DNA of 64,000 bases from assembly GCA_041389885.1 (NCBI GenBank), contig JAWKRB010000036.1:1-64000 (forward strand), written 5' to 3'. Source of the stretch: JAWKRB01 sp041389885 (GTDB taxonomy: Bacteria; Myxococcota_A; Polyangia; Polyangiales; Ga0077539). A program made the position numbers and the translations under genes. Below are positions 34,756-43,125 of the stretch, in pieces (positions within the stretch are counted from its first letter, which is position 1; every line of letters begins with the position of its first letter). The notes below the pieces were generated by a model. That model was not told where the DNA came from. It did no database searches and saw nothing but the letters and a program-made list of their open reading frames with translations.

Positions 34756-36027
34756 TCAGCAGATGTGAAAGGTCCAGGGGCGCACGCGGAGCATCGCGCG
34801 CGTCACCGCGAAGGCCACCCGCGGGGCCAGCGCGTCGCCGGGCTGCGACCAGGTCCCGTCGAGGGGATCGAGCCCCAGGCACCGCACGCACGGGCCGTCG
34901 TCTCGCGCGCAGGTGAGCGGGTCGCGCACGCGGAGCGACGCGACGCGCGCGGCGTCGATGCGCTCGCCCAGGGCCACGGTCACCAGCGCGCCGGCGCGCG
35001 CGACGACGTGGCCTTCGCGGTCGAGGAGGTCCTCTGCGAGGGCGCGCCCTTCGGCGACGCGCCCCGCCGACGCGACGACCTCGTTCGATTCGATGCGCCT
35101 CGCGGTGACGATCACGCCGTTCGAGGTGCCGCAGTCGAGCACCGAGACGCGCAGCGGGCCGAGGGCGGCGTGCACGTCGTGGAGCACCGCCTGCGTCTCG
35201 CGGGGCGGCAGCGAGTCGCGCACCGCCGCGATCCGAGCGCTCGTCCAGGCGATGGCGGCCTCGTGCGGCTCGCGCCCCTCGACCAGCGTGCGGAGCACCG
35301 GGCGCTCGACGATCTCTCCCGAGCGCTTCGCGAAGAGCCCGCCCGACGCGCGGAGCGTCGCGAGCGCGGGCCCTCGCTGCGTGAGCGTCGCGAGGGCGCC
35401 GTCGCCCGGGCTCTCGACGCGGCACAGATCGCGGGAGCGCTCGTGCGCGAAGGACGCGAGGTCGACGACCTTGTTGTAGCGCTCGCCGTCGGTGATCAAC
35501 CCCTCGTCGTAGTCGTGCTGCACGGCGGCGATGCCCGCGAGGGCCTCGTCGACGATCGCGCGGTGACCGCTCGGGGGCGCGAGCGCGTCGGCGCAGAGCG
35601 ACGCGCCGTGTCGCGCGAAGACCCACGCGCCGAGGCGTTCGAGCGCGTCGGCGCAGCGGGCGGTTACCTCGGCGCCGTGGCGGCGGTGCACGTCTGCGAG
35701 GGCGCGCGCGGCGACGCCCGCGTCCCACACCCGCGAGGTGCGAAGGCGCGAGGGGAGGCACGCCGCGACGAGGTGTCGCCCGACGGTGTCGTCTCTCGCG
35801 TTCAGGCGCACCGTCTCGTCGAGGGCGAGCTCTCCCCGCGAGAGAGAATCCCACATCGCGTCGAAGCCCTGGAACGCGCGCGTCGGCGCGCCGCTCGGGG
35901 CGCCGCGCGTCGCGCGGTAGAGCCCCGCGAGGGAGCCGGGGAGCACCGGCGCCCAGGTCTCAGGCAGCTCGGGACGCGGGACCGTGTCGGTGCGCCAGGC
36001 GCGCGCGTTGCGTGTGCGAGCTCTCAT
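34756..36027 (-). CDS. RNA polymerase beta-prime-like protein lacking the catalytic N-terminus (split paralogue, part 1)
   Basis: A 423-residue protein that aligns by eye with RpoC from just after the NADFDGD loop to MRTFHIGG. Residues 30-70 resemble the VLGLYYMT block; 80-90 TVGRHLVAACLP matches TTVGR; 172-189 DEGLITDGERYNKVVDL is nearly identical to RpoC; 228-242 GGLFAKRSGEIVERP matches GLMAKPSGEIIExP. All four Zn-binding cysteines are kept (LDCGT C299; LTCARDDGPCVRC C373, C380, C383). The bridge/trigger helices are strongly altered: the FISTHGARKG block reads AIAWTSARIAA. Without NADFDGD and the trigger His it should not polymerise RNA. The ATG is 46 bp from the inverted repeat that may have cut off the front half. 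Confidence 0.85.
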   Translation of the reverse strand: MRARTRNARAWRTDTVPRPELPETWAPVLPGSLAGLYRATRGAPSGAPTRAFQGFDAMWDSLSRGELALDETVRLNARDDTVGRHLVAACLPSRLRTSRVWDAGVAARALADVHRRHGAEVTARCADALERLGAWVFARHGASLCADALAPPSGHRAIVDEALAGIAAVQHDYDEGLITDGERYNKVVDLASFAHERSRDLCRVESPGDGALATLTQRGPALATLRASGGLFAKRSGEIVERPVLRTLVEGREPHEAAIAWTSARIAAVRDSLPPRETQAVLHDVHAALGPLRVSVLDCGTSNGVIVTARRIESNEVVASAGRVAEGRALAEDLLDREGHVVARAGALVTVALGERIDAARVASLRVRDPLTCARDDGPCVRCLGLDPLDGTWSQPGDALAPRVAFAVTRAMLRVRPWTFHIC

Positions 36028-36292
36028 CACCCGCCGCGAAGAACGCCACGAATCGCAGGGATCTTCTAGTGCCATTCTACAGGGGATTTGAAAGGTTGAG
36101 ATGAACTCGCGCCGCGGGCCCACACCCCTCCACCCCCCCTCCTCGAAGCTACGCCGATGGAGGAGGCTGACAAGGGATGCAGACACATCCGCGCGGTCTC
36201 AGGCCATGTGACGCATCCCAAGGGCAGTTCGACGCGGAGCATCTTCCCGGGATGCAGCCCCTCCTCCATCGGCGAAGCCCATGGAGGAGGGG

Positions 36293-38270
36293 GTGTGACT
36301 GGCATGAAGAACGAACCGGAGGTGAAAGTCCTGTCCCAGAGCGACGAGGGAATCGACACCGAGGTGGCAAGGGTCCGTAGGCCGGGAAGCCAGCCGACGC
36401 GCGCGCGGCACACCGCACCGCGAGGGCGGGTCCGGAGAAGCCGTAGGTGCATCGAGGTCCAAGCGAAAGCGAAGCGCCGTGAGGCGGTCCTGCACCGGGC
36501 GAGTCGGCCTCCAGCGACGATGCCCGATCTCTGTTGGTGGTGCGGTCGTAGGGGCGCCACGATCTCGATGACGTTCGTTTATTCTTACCCAGCGAGATCT
36601 CCGGGTTCCGCGCGAGCGGTGGCCCTCGGGACGAGGCGAAACCGATGACCCGGCAGAAGTCAGAGCGCGGCATATCCGAAGCCGTCGAAGCGGTCCCAAC
36701 CGGACACAACCTCGGGGAGGAGGCCGCGCCGGTCGGCCAACAGCCGCCCTGCGACTGTGGGACGCGACAGCCGAAGACCGCCATCACCGGGGGCTGTCGC
36801 CGGAGCGGACGTCACCTACGACGACCTGCGACGCGCAGCGCGAAGGCGCCCCCACGGGACGAACGTTGCGGCGGCCACAATGGCGGCGGTGATCGCGCAT
36901 TGAACGAAGCCTTCCAGAACGTGGCCGCGAACAAGGGCGCCGCAGGCCCCGACCGTATGGGCATCGAGACAGTGCGTGCACACTGGCGCGAAATCCACGC
37001 GGAACTCTCCCGCGCGCTCGTCGCGGGGTCCTACGCACCGGGGATGATCCGGCGCGTGTGGATTCCCAAGGCGGGCGGCGGGGAGCGGGGTTTGGGCATC
37101 CCCAACGTGGTCGATCGCGTGGTGCAGGAGGCTGTGCGGTTGGAGCTCGATCCGCTGTACGAGCCGACGTTCCACGCGAGCAGTCATGGGTTCCGCAAGG
37201 GGCGCAGTTGTCACACGGCGATCGCGCAGGCGCGGGGCTACGTGGAGGATGGGTACGAGTGGGTGGTGGACCTCGATCTGGAGAAGTTCTTCGATCGCGT
37301 TCCTCACCAGCGGCTGATGGCGCGGCTCTCCGAGCGCGTCTCCGACCGCGGCCTGCTCACGCTCGTCAGCCGCATGCTCCGCGCCCGCGTGGTGCTGCCT
37401 GATGGCGTGGTGGTGAGCAACGACGAGGGGGTCCCGCAAGGCGGCCCACTCTCCCCGCTGCTCTCCAACATCGTGCTCGACGAGCTCGACCGCGAGCTCG
37501 CGCGACGCGACCTGCGCTTCGTCCGCTACGCCGACGATTGCAACATCTTCGTGCGCAGCGAACGAGCAGGCCAGCGGTGATGGCAAGCGTGGTGCGGTTC
37601 ATCGAGGGCGCTGCGCCTCAGGTCAACCTTGCCAAGAGCGCCGTGGCCCGGCCCGGAGAACGTCACTTCCTCGGGTTCAGTCTCTCGCGCGAGCCAGAGT
37701 CCGGATTCGTCGAGGTGCTTCCGTCAAAGCGGACGCGTGAGCGCCTTCGAGCGGCCATCGTCGCAAAGACTCCGCGAAACTGGGGTGGCACGCTCTCCGC
37801 GTGCATCGCCTCGGTGAACGTGTACCTGCGCGGATGGATGGGGTTCTTTGGGGTCTGCACTGCGGCTATCCACCGGCTGCTGCAAGGCATGGACGCGCAT
37901 ATCCGGCGACGGCTGCGCGCGCTCGTGCTGAAGGACTGGAAGAGGAAAGGGACGATCGCGCGCAAGCTGATCGCGCTCGGCGTGAAGCCAGCGACAGCGT
38001 GGGGCCGCGTCTACGAAGGTCGCAAGTCCTTCTGGGCGCTGAGCCACACGAGCGCTGTGGACCGGGGACTCCGCAACGCGTACTTCGCCAAGCGGGGGCT
38101 CGCGTCCATGGCGCACCTGTGGGAGGCGGACCCGAGACGAATCGTGGCCCCGGTGCAGCTCTCGCTGCCACTGGGATAGGGCGAGGCCGAGAACCGGCCG
38201 ATCGGCGGGGTCGTCGTCCCGAAGCCGTTGCGAACAGCGCACGGTTCTGAGAGGCGCCCCCGGGGAGGGG
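36293..38270 (+). mobile_element. Group IIC intron
   Basis: The 5' end GTGTGACTGGCATG and the following GAACGAACCGGAGGTGAAAG match bacterial group II intron starts. Near the 3' end AGCCGTTGCGAACAGCGCACGGTT folds as domain V. The body encodes a reverse transcriptase/maturase without an endonuclease domain, as usual for class C. It sits directly 3' of a perfect 12-bp stem-loop (36258-36269 with 36281-36292), the target preferred by IIC introns. The 3' boundary may vary by several bases because of a G-run. Confidence 0.85.
36645..38179 (+). pseudogene. ltrA: Intron-encoded reverse transcriptase/maturase, frameshifted
   Basis: The first frame (to 37580) carries RT blocks 1-5: NKGAAGPDRMGIETV, IPKAGGGERGLGIPNVVDRV, GFRKGRSCHTAI, DLDLEKFFDRV, GVPQGGPLSPLLSNIVLDEL and YADDCNIFV. 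The protein then shifts frame: the next ORF (from about 37575 to 38179) supplies VNLAKSAV, FLGFSL, and the maturase domain (YLRGWMGFFGV). One G missing near 37577 (CAGCGGTGATG instead of CAGCGGGTGATG) explains the break. As it stands no full-length protein is made, so mobility would need help from elsewhere. The start is uncertain; about 70 non-family residues precede the RT. Confidence 0.85.
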
Positions 38271-38387
38271 GCGGGGGTGGAGGGGTGTGGGCCCGCGGCG
38301 TGGGTTCATCTCAACCGTTCACGTTCTCTGTGGAGAGGCCCTGGCGCCGTCGCTGCGCGGCGCCCGATCGCAGAGGAATGTGCTGCA

Positions 38388-39266
38388 ATGCCCGCGATGA
38401 GCACGGCCCGAAGCGCCCTCGCCGTCGCGCACGTGCGCGCCCTCGCCGAGGGGGCGCCGCTGTCTCGCGAGCTCCGCGTGACGCTGAACTTTCACCCCGA
38501 CCGCCGGCTCGACGGGCGCACGGTGCTCGAAGGGCTCTCGCGCGACGGGGTCTACCGCTCGCAGTTCGAGACGGGCACGAGCAACGGCGGGCTCACGGCG
38601 CACCCCGGCGGCGATCGCTGGCGCTGGGAGAGCAGGCTCTTCGGAGGCGTCTACGACGACGCGCCCGCGAGGGAGCGCCCGCGCTACGGCGCGCTCAACC
38701 ACCGACGTCGCAAGGTGGGCGCCGCTCCCCGATTCGGCTCGGCGCACCTGCGCCTCGCGGCGCACACCCTCGAGCGCGCGACCTTCTGCTTTCCCGACTC
38801 GGTCTTCGACCCGACGCACTTCGGGACCGCCGACCGCATGGGCCTGATCGCCCTCGCCGACGCCTTCGACGCGCGCCCGCGGCGCGATGAGATCGAGGCG
38901 ACGGAGGGAGGCGTGCTCGACGACTACATCGAGGCCCACGTGCACGGGACGCTCTCGCTGCGCGACGACGTCGAGGCGCTCGTGCTCGACCCGAGCTACC
39001 GCGGCACCGAGGTCGACGCGCAGGCACACGCGCTCGGCGTGCCCGTCGAGTGGCACGAGGGCTTCGCCGCGACGGCCGACGCGCTGGGGGCGCACCCGGA
39101 GTTTCGAGGTCCGCACGTCGCCGCGCTCGCGGCGGAGCTCGCGGGAGAGGGCTCGCTCACCCCGCGTGGGCTCGGCGAGGCGTGGGCGTCGGAGGCGCAC
39201 GACCCGCAGGCGCTCAAGCGCGTGTGGCACCTCCTCGCGCGCTTCGGCCGGGACTGGCGCCGCTGA
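38388..39266 (+). CDS. DUF3626-domain protein
   Basis: A 292-residue protein with the DUF3626 pattern: LNFHPDRRLDGRTVLEGLSR, YRSQFETGTSNGGLTAHPGG, WESRLFGGVYDD, RYGALNHRRR, PRFGSAHLRL and ATFCFPDSVF. The family is widespread and uncharacterised, with conserved polar residues that suggest an enzyme. ATG 38388 or 38397 may be the start. It begins 49 bp after inverted-repeat copy 3. Confidence 0.85.
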   Translation: MPAMSTARSALAVAHVRALAEGAPLSRELRVTLNFHPDRRLDGRTVLEGLSRDGVYRSQFETGTSNGGLTAHPGGDRWRWESRLFGGVYDDAPARERPRYGALNHRRRKVGAAPRFGSAHLRLAAHTLERATFCFPDSVFDPTHFGTADRMGLIALADAFDARPRRDEIEATEGGVLDDYIEAHVHGTLSLRDDVEALVLDPSYRGTEVDAQAHALGVPVEWHEGFAATADALGAHPEFRGPHVAALAAELAGEGSLTPRGLGEAWASEAHDPQALKRVWHLLARFGRDWRR

Positions 39267-39270
39267 AGGT

Positions 39271-40071
39271 CTACGAACCCCTCGCGAGGAGCGCCTCGGT
39301 GCGCGGCCCTACTTCTGCCCGCGCGACGGCGTCGTCGGCGGGGGCGGGCCAGGGCGCGGAGAGCTGCTCGTGAAAGAAGCGGTCGGTCTCTCCCGCGGCG
39401 AGGTCGCGAAGGCAGTGCGGCGCGAGGGTGCGCGCGGCGTGCTCGGGGGTCTTCCACCGGCGCTTCACCGCGCGGAGCAGGGCGCCGACGATCCCCCCGC
39501 GGTCGCCCAGCCCCGTGCGAATCACGCCGGGGTGCACCGCGAGCACCGGGACCCGCGCCGCGATCGAGCGGGCGTAGAGGGCGAACCAGAGCTTCGTGTT
39601 GGCGTAGGTGCGCAGGGCGTGAAAGTCGTCACCGCTCGGCGTGCGCTCGGGGGACCAGCGCGCGAGGGCGATGAGCCCCGCGGTGACCACCACCACCCGA
39701 CCCGGCGGCGTCGGCCCGCGCAGGAGCGCCTCGGTGAGCGCGGCGGGCGCGAGGTGGTTCACCACGAAGGCGCGCTCGAGGCCCTGCGCGTCGAGCTCCC
39801 TGCGCGAGGGCCACACCCCGGCGTTGTGCACCAGCGCGTCGAGAGACTCCCCCCGCAGCGCCTCGGCCAGCGAGCGGGCCCCGGCGACGGAGGAGAGGTC
39901 GGCGGCGACGACGCGAGCCTCCGACCCCTCGCGACGCGCGTCGGCGGCCACGCGCTCGCCCGCGTCGAGGTCCCTGCCCGCGAGGACCAGCCGCACCTCA
40001 GGCGCCGCCAGCGAGCGCGCGAGGGCCGCGCCGATGCCGCGGGTCGCGCCAGTGATCACCACGGTTCTCAT
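39271..40071 (-). CDS. SDR-family oxidoreductase
   Basis: A 266-residue short-chain dehydrogenase: TGATRGIGAALARSL (NADP binding), HNAGVW, VVNHLAPAALTEALL and YANTKLWFALYARSI with the YxxxK pair. The serine of the usual catalytic triad region reads VVTAGLIAL, so Thr or Ala replaces Ser. It resembles retinol dehydrogenase/WW-oxidoreductase-type SDRs acting on lipophilic alcohols. It is divergent from the TetR gene and its start lies 6 bp from the operator palindrome. Confidence 0.88.
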   Translation of the reverse strand: MRTVVITGATRGIGAALARSLAAPEVRLVLAGRDLDAGERVAADARREGSEARVVAADLSSVAGARSLAEALRGESLDALVHNAGVWPSRRELDAQGLERAFVVNHLAPAALTEALLRGPTPPGRVVVVTAGLIALARWSPERTPSGDDFHALRTYANTKLWFALYARSIAARVPVLAVHPGVIRTGLGDRGGIVGALLRAVKRRWKTPEHAARTLAPHCLRDLAAGETDRFFHEQLSAPWPAPADDAVARAEVGPRTEALLARGS

Positions 40072-40076
40072 GGAGT

Positions 40077-40120
40077 TGTAGGAATCCTACACTTCCTGAA
40101 GAATTGGAAGAGTCTTACAC
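40077..40120. promoter_or_regulatory. TetR operator between SDR and tetR
   Basis: TGTAGGA-A-TCCTACA (40077-40091) is a perfect 15-bp palindrome. A second degenerate half-site (AGTCTTACAC, 40111-40120) follows. The position between a divergent SDR/TetR pair strongly suggests autoregulation and control of the SDR. Confidence 0.75.
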
Positions 40121-40121
40121 T

Positions 40122-40760
40122 TTGCTGTCGGGTGACGACTCTGCTTGGATCGCGCCGGTGGTTCGACGAGACGGCCTGCGGCGGCGCGAAGAGATCCTGG
40201 ACGCCGCGCTCGCGTGCTTCGCCGAGGGCGGCACGCTGTCGGTGACGCTGGAGCAGATCCTCGCGCGGGCGGGGGCGAGTCCGAGCAGTGTGTATCACCA
40301 CTTCGGCGGGCGTCAGGGCGTGGCCCTCGCGCTCTTGCAGCGCTGTCTCACGCGGCTCTTCGCGCGGCTCGAGGCCGCGGTGGCGGCGGAGCAGGGGGCC
40401 GAGGCGCGGGTGACGGCGATGGTCCGCGCGCACCTGGACTGGGTCGAGGCCGAGCCCGCCGAGGCGAGCTTCATGTACCAGATGAGCGGCGCGCCCCTGG
40501 GCGACGACGACCGCGCGCGGCACCTCGCGTTCAAGTCCGCGCTCTACGCCCCGCTCCTCGCGCGCTTCGTCGATTTCGTGGCCTCGGGGGAGATCCCCGC
40601 GCTCTCGCCGCCGATGTACGACGTGATCCTGATGGGTCCCACGCACGAGCTGAGCCGCAGGGTGCTCGCCGGGGCGCCGGGGCTCGATCTGGAGAGCGCG
40701 CGGGCGTTGTTGCCGCGGGTGGCGTGGGCGGCGATGCAGGGCGCGAAGACCGCGCGGTGA
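40122..40760 (+). CDS. TetR/AcrR-family regulator
   Basis: From the TTG used here (SD GGAAGAG at 40105-40111) the protein has 212 residues. The HTH is typical: RREEILDAALACFAEGG, LEQILARAGASPSSVYHHFG, GRQGVALALLQRC. The C-terminal ligand/dimerisation domain is helical (FMYQMSGAPLGDDD). Other in-frame starts are TTG 40104, inside the operator region, and GTG 40158. It likely represses the divergent SDR gene and itself, releasing DNA on binding an unknown ligand. Confidence 0.9.
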   Translation: MLSGDDSAWIAPVVRRDGLRRREEILDAALACFAEGGTLSVTLEQILARAGASPSSVYHHFGGRQGVALALLQRCLTRLFARLEAAVAAEQGAEARVTAMVRAHLDWVEAEPAEASFMYQMSGAPLGDDDRARHLAFKSALYAPLLARFVDFVASGEIPALSPPMYDVILMGPTHELSRRVLAGAPGLDLESARALLPRVAWAAMQGAKTAR

Positions 40761-40798
40761 GAGGGCGCGGCGAGGTCGTTCGAGGTCGAACGACTGGC

Positions 40799-41284
40799 TC
40801 AGAGCACCAGCGAGAGGCCCAGGGTGGCGTGAAATCCCGAGGGCGCGCCGCTGGAGGCGATGTTCACCCAGGCGCCCCGGAGCTCGATGTCGAGCACCTC
40901 GGCGACGTGCCACGCGAGGCCGCCGCCGAGCTCGACGGTGAGTCCGTCGCCCGCGCCGACGCGCTGGTAGCCCAGCGTCGCGAAGGCCATGGGGTCGACC
41001 TTGAACCCAGGGATCGAGGGTCGAAGCGCGGCGATGGCCCCGGCGCCCCAGCCCCCCTGCGCTTGTCCCAGGCCCTCCAGGAGCTGCGCGTAGCCCCCGA
41101 GGTGAAACCACGGGATCACCCCGACGCTCCCCTCGGCGCGGGCCATCGCGTAGGTCCCAGGTTGGCCGAAGTGCTGAACGCCGCCGTAGACGCCGGCGTG
41201 GACGACGGCTTCGGCCCGGTCGGCGACGGTCAGCGCCCCGAGGGCCACCGCCGCCGCGAGGATCAACGCGCGAGGGTTCTTCAT
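40799..41284 (-). CDS. Exported beta-barrel-like protein
   Basis: A 161-residue protein. MKNPRALILAAAVALGALTVADRAEA is a Sec signal peptide with an AEA cleavage site. The mature part shows alternating hydrophobic strands (GVIPWFHLGGYAQLL, LTVELGGGLAWHV, IELRGAWVNI, GFHATLGLSLVL) and ends in a hydrophobic residue, as in small outer-membrane barrels. No family name can be assigned. Confidence 0.7.
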   Translation of the reverse strand: MKNPRALILAAAVALGALTVADRAEAVVHAGVYGGVQHFGQPGTYAMARAEGSVGVIPWFHLGGYAQLLEGLGQAQGGWGAGAIAALRPSIPGFKVDPMAFATLGYQRVGAGDGLTVELGGGLAWHVAEVLDIELRGAWVNIASSGAPSGFHATLGLSLVL

Positions 41285-41493
41285 GGGAGTTCTGCGGGCT
41301 GCAACGGCCGCGCCGCCGTGAGAAACGCTGGAAATTTCGAGAGAATCGCGCGAGGGGCGGGGCCGCGTGGTCTCGCGCACACCGCGGTCGCGTGAACGAG
41401 CGTGCACGGGCAGCGGGGGGAATGCCGCGGCGCGGCAGCCGCGAGCTGTCGGGGCGCTTCATGCGCCGACGCGACGCCCATGCGCTTCGCGCT

Positions 41494-41934
41494 TCACCCG
41501 AGGGAGCGCACCCACTGCGTGATCGCCGCCGCGGGCCGCGCGCCGCTCGTGCGCCCCGCCTCTCGACCACCCCGAAAGAGCGCCATGGTCGGAATGGACT
41601 GGATCCCGTGGCGCGCCCCCACCGCCGGGTCGACGTCGGTGTTCACCTTGAGCACCAGCAGCTCGCGGGGGTGCTGCGCGGCGACCTTGGCGACCTCGGG
41701 GGCGACCGTGCGGCAGGGACCGCACCAGGGCGCCCAGAAGTCGACGAGCACGGGCACGTCGGCGCTGGCGATCAGCGTCGAGAGCGCGGCGTCGCTGTCG
41801 ACGGCGAGCACCGCGCCGGGCTCGCGCACGACCGATTTGCACCGGCCGCAGCGCGCGGTGGCGCCGAGGCGCGAGGCGGGCACGCGGTTCTTCTGGCCGC
41901 AGGAGGGGCAGGGGAGGATCGTTCCGTCGCTCAT
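41494..41934 (-). CDS. trxC: Thioredoxin 2 (TrxC-like) with zinc-binding N-terminus
   Basis: A 146-residue protein. The N-terminal CPSCGQKNRVP ... ARCGRCKS supplies two CxxC pairs of a zinc module, as in TrxC. The thioredoxin domain has DFWAPWCGPCRTVAPEV (active site WCGPC) and the cis-Pro segment SIPTMALFRGG. It reduces protein disulphides in the cytoplasm using thioredoxin reductase; the zinc module tunes redox sensitivity. Length is normal. Confidence 0.95.
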   Translation of the reverse strand: MSDGTILPCPSCGQKNRVPASRLGATARCGRCKSVVREPGAVLAVDSDAALSTLIASADVPVLVDFWAPWCGPCRTVAPEVAKVAAQHPRELLVLKVNTDVDPAVGARHGIQSIPTMALFRGGREAGRTSGARPAAAITQWVRSLG

Positions 41935-41978
41935 TCTCTGCGGAGAAGCACCGCGGCGCGCGACAACCGAGGGCGGGG

Positions 41979-43091
41979 TCAACGCAGCGAGGGCGCGGCG
42001 CAGGCCGCCCAGCGCGCGCGAAAGACCGCCGAAATCTCTTCGTCACCCGCCACGCGCGCCGCGAGGTCGCGCACCATCTCGCGCGCACCGCCATCGCCCG
42101 GCGCGGACCACGGCCCAAGCCGCGCGTCGGGGAGCTCGTCATGACGCGGCGCGAGGGCCATCGGCGCGAGGTCATAGAGCGGCGCGAGGCGCGCACCGCC
42201 GTCGTCGTCGAAGGCCAGCGCGTAGTTGCCCGCGTGGGCGTCGTTGTTCCCCATGGCGGCGGCGAAGGCGTGCGCGCGCACGAAGCGCGCGTGGTCGTCG
42301 GCGGAGAGCGCGCCGTCGTCGCGGAGCCCGTCGGCGATCTCGCGGGGATCGACCGTGCCGTAGCGCTCCGAGCCGAGCCAGAACCACGTCGCCGCGCCGC
42401 GCCGCCCCTTGCCCGCGACGCGGTCGAAGCGCTCGAGCACCAGAAACGCCCGGTTCGAGCGCTCCAGCACGAAGCCCCGCACGGCGTCGAGGCCGTGCGC
42501 CCGCGCGGTCTCCGCGGCGTGCAGCTCGACGCGAAGGATGTCGGCCCAGCGCCTCCCCGCCTCGCTCGTGAGCGGCGGCGAGAACTTCACGAGCCACGCG
42601 CTTCCGTCATCGAGCCGAAGCGAGAACTTCGGTCGCTCACCGCCCAGCGACGAGAGCTCGTCCGCCGCGTCGAGGGTGTCGTCGACGAAGCGCGCGAAGT
42701 GCCCCGGCGCCTCGTCGCGCGAAGGGCCAGGCGTGAACGACCCACCCCAGATGCGCTCGAATCGCCGGAGGGTCTCGTCGCCCAGCAGCAGGTCGCCCGC
42801 GAGGTCGTGCCCCGCTTCGCAGAGCGCGCGCAGGGCCTGGTCGGTGTTCCAGCGCGAGGCGTCGGGCGGGAGACGCAGCTGCGCGAAGGCGTGCGCGAAG
42901 CGCCTGCCGAGAAATCCCGAGGGCAGCACGTCGAAGAAGACCCACGGCAGCGCGCCGGGCGCGATGTGCTCGCCGACCTGCGTGAGGGGATACCCCCGGC
43001 TCGTGAGGCGCAGCGCGCGCCGCGTCGCGTCGTAGTCGCCGAGCGTGTCGACGCCGCCGTCGCTTCGCACCCGGTAGATCGGCACGCGCAT
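41979..43091 (-). CDS. HipA-like protein kinase
   Basis: A 370-residue protein with the HipA kinase fold: GGERPKFSLRLDDGSAWLVKF (P-loop/Lys), FVLERSNRAFLVLERFDRV (hinge), AMGNNDAHAGNYALAF (catalytic Asp/Asn loop) and LAPLYDLAPM (metal-binding Asp). HipA toxins phosphorylate GltX; related members act on other proteins. No HipB-like HTH partner is next to it, so it resembles the solitary YjjJ/HipH-type kinases. The first part (IYRVRSDGGVDTLGDYD) is a HipA N-subdomain variant. Confidence 0.85.
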   Translation of the reverse strand: MRVPIYRVRSDGGVDTLGDYDATRRALRLTSRGYPLTQVGEHIAPGALPWVFFDVLPSGFLGRRFAHAFAQLRLPPDASRWNTDQALRALCEAGHDLAGDLLLGDETLRRFERIWGGSFTPGPSRDEAPGHFARFVDDTLDAADELSSLGGERPKFSLRLDDGSAWLVKFSPPLTSEAGRRWADILRVELHAAETARAHGLDAVRGFVLERSNRAFLVLERFDRVAGKGRRGAATWFWLGSERYGTVDPREIADGLRDDGALSADDHARFVRAHAFAAAMGNNDAHAGNYALAFDDDGGARLAPLYDLAPMALAPRHDELPDARLGPWSAPGDGGAREMVRDLAARVAGDEEISAVFRARWAACAAPSLR

Positions 43092-43125
43092 CACGGCGTG
43101 AGCATACGCGACGGGGCGCGGGCGG

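Larger units (their letters stand above)
36074..38338. repeat. Long-inverted-repeat element, copy 3, split by a group II intron
   Basis: The left part (36074-36292) begins with CTACAGGGG and contains the same core as copies 1 and 2 (ATGTGACGCATCCCAAGGGC). The right part (38271-38338) continues with GCGGGGGTGGAGGGG and ends TCTGTGGAGAGG. Much of one outer arm is deleted. The two parts become contiguous with copy 2 once the intron is removed. Confidence 0.85.

Noticed and set aside
40145..41395. Long + strand ORF across tetR and the barrel gene
   Set aside because: Both underlying genes have strong family motifs in other frames; the ORF has none.
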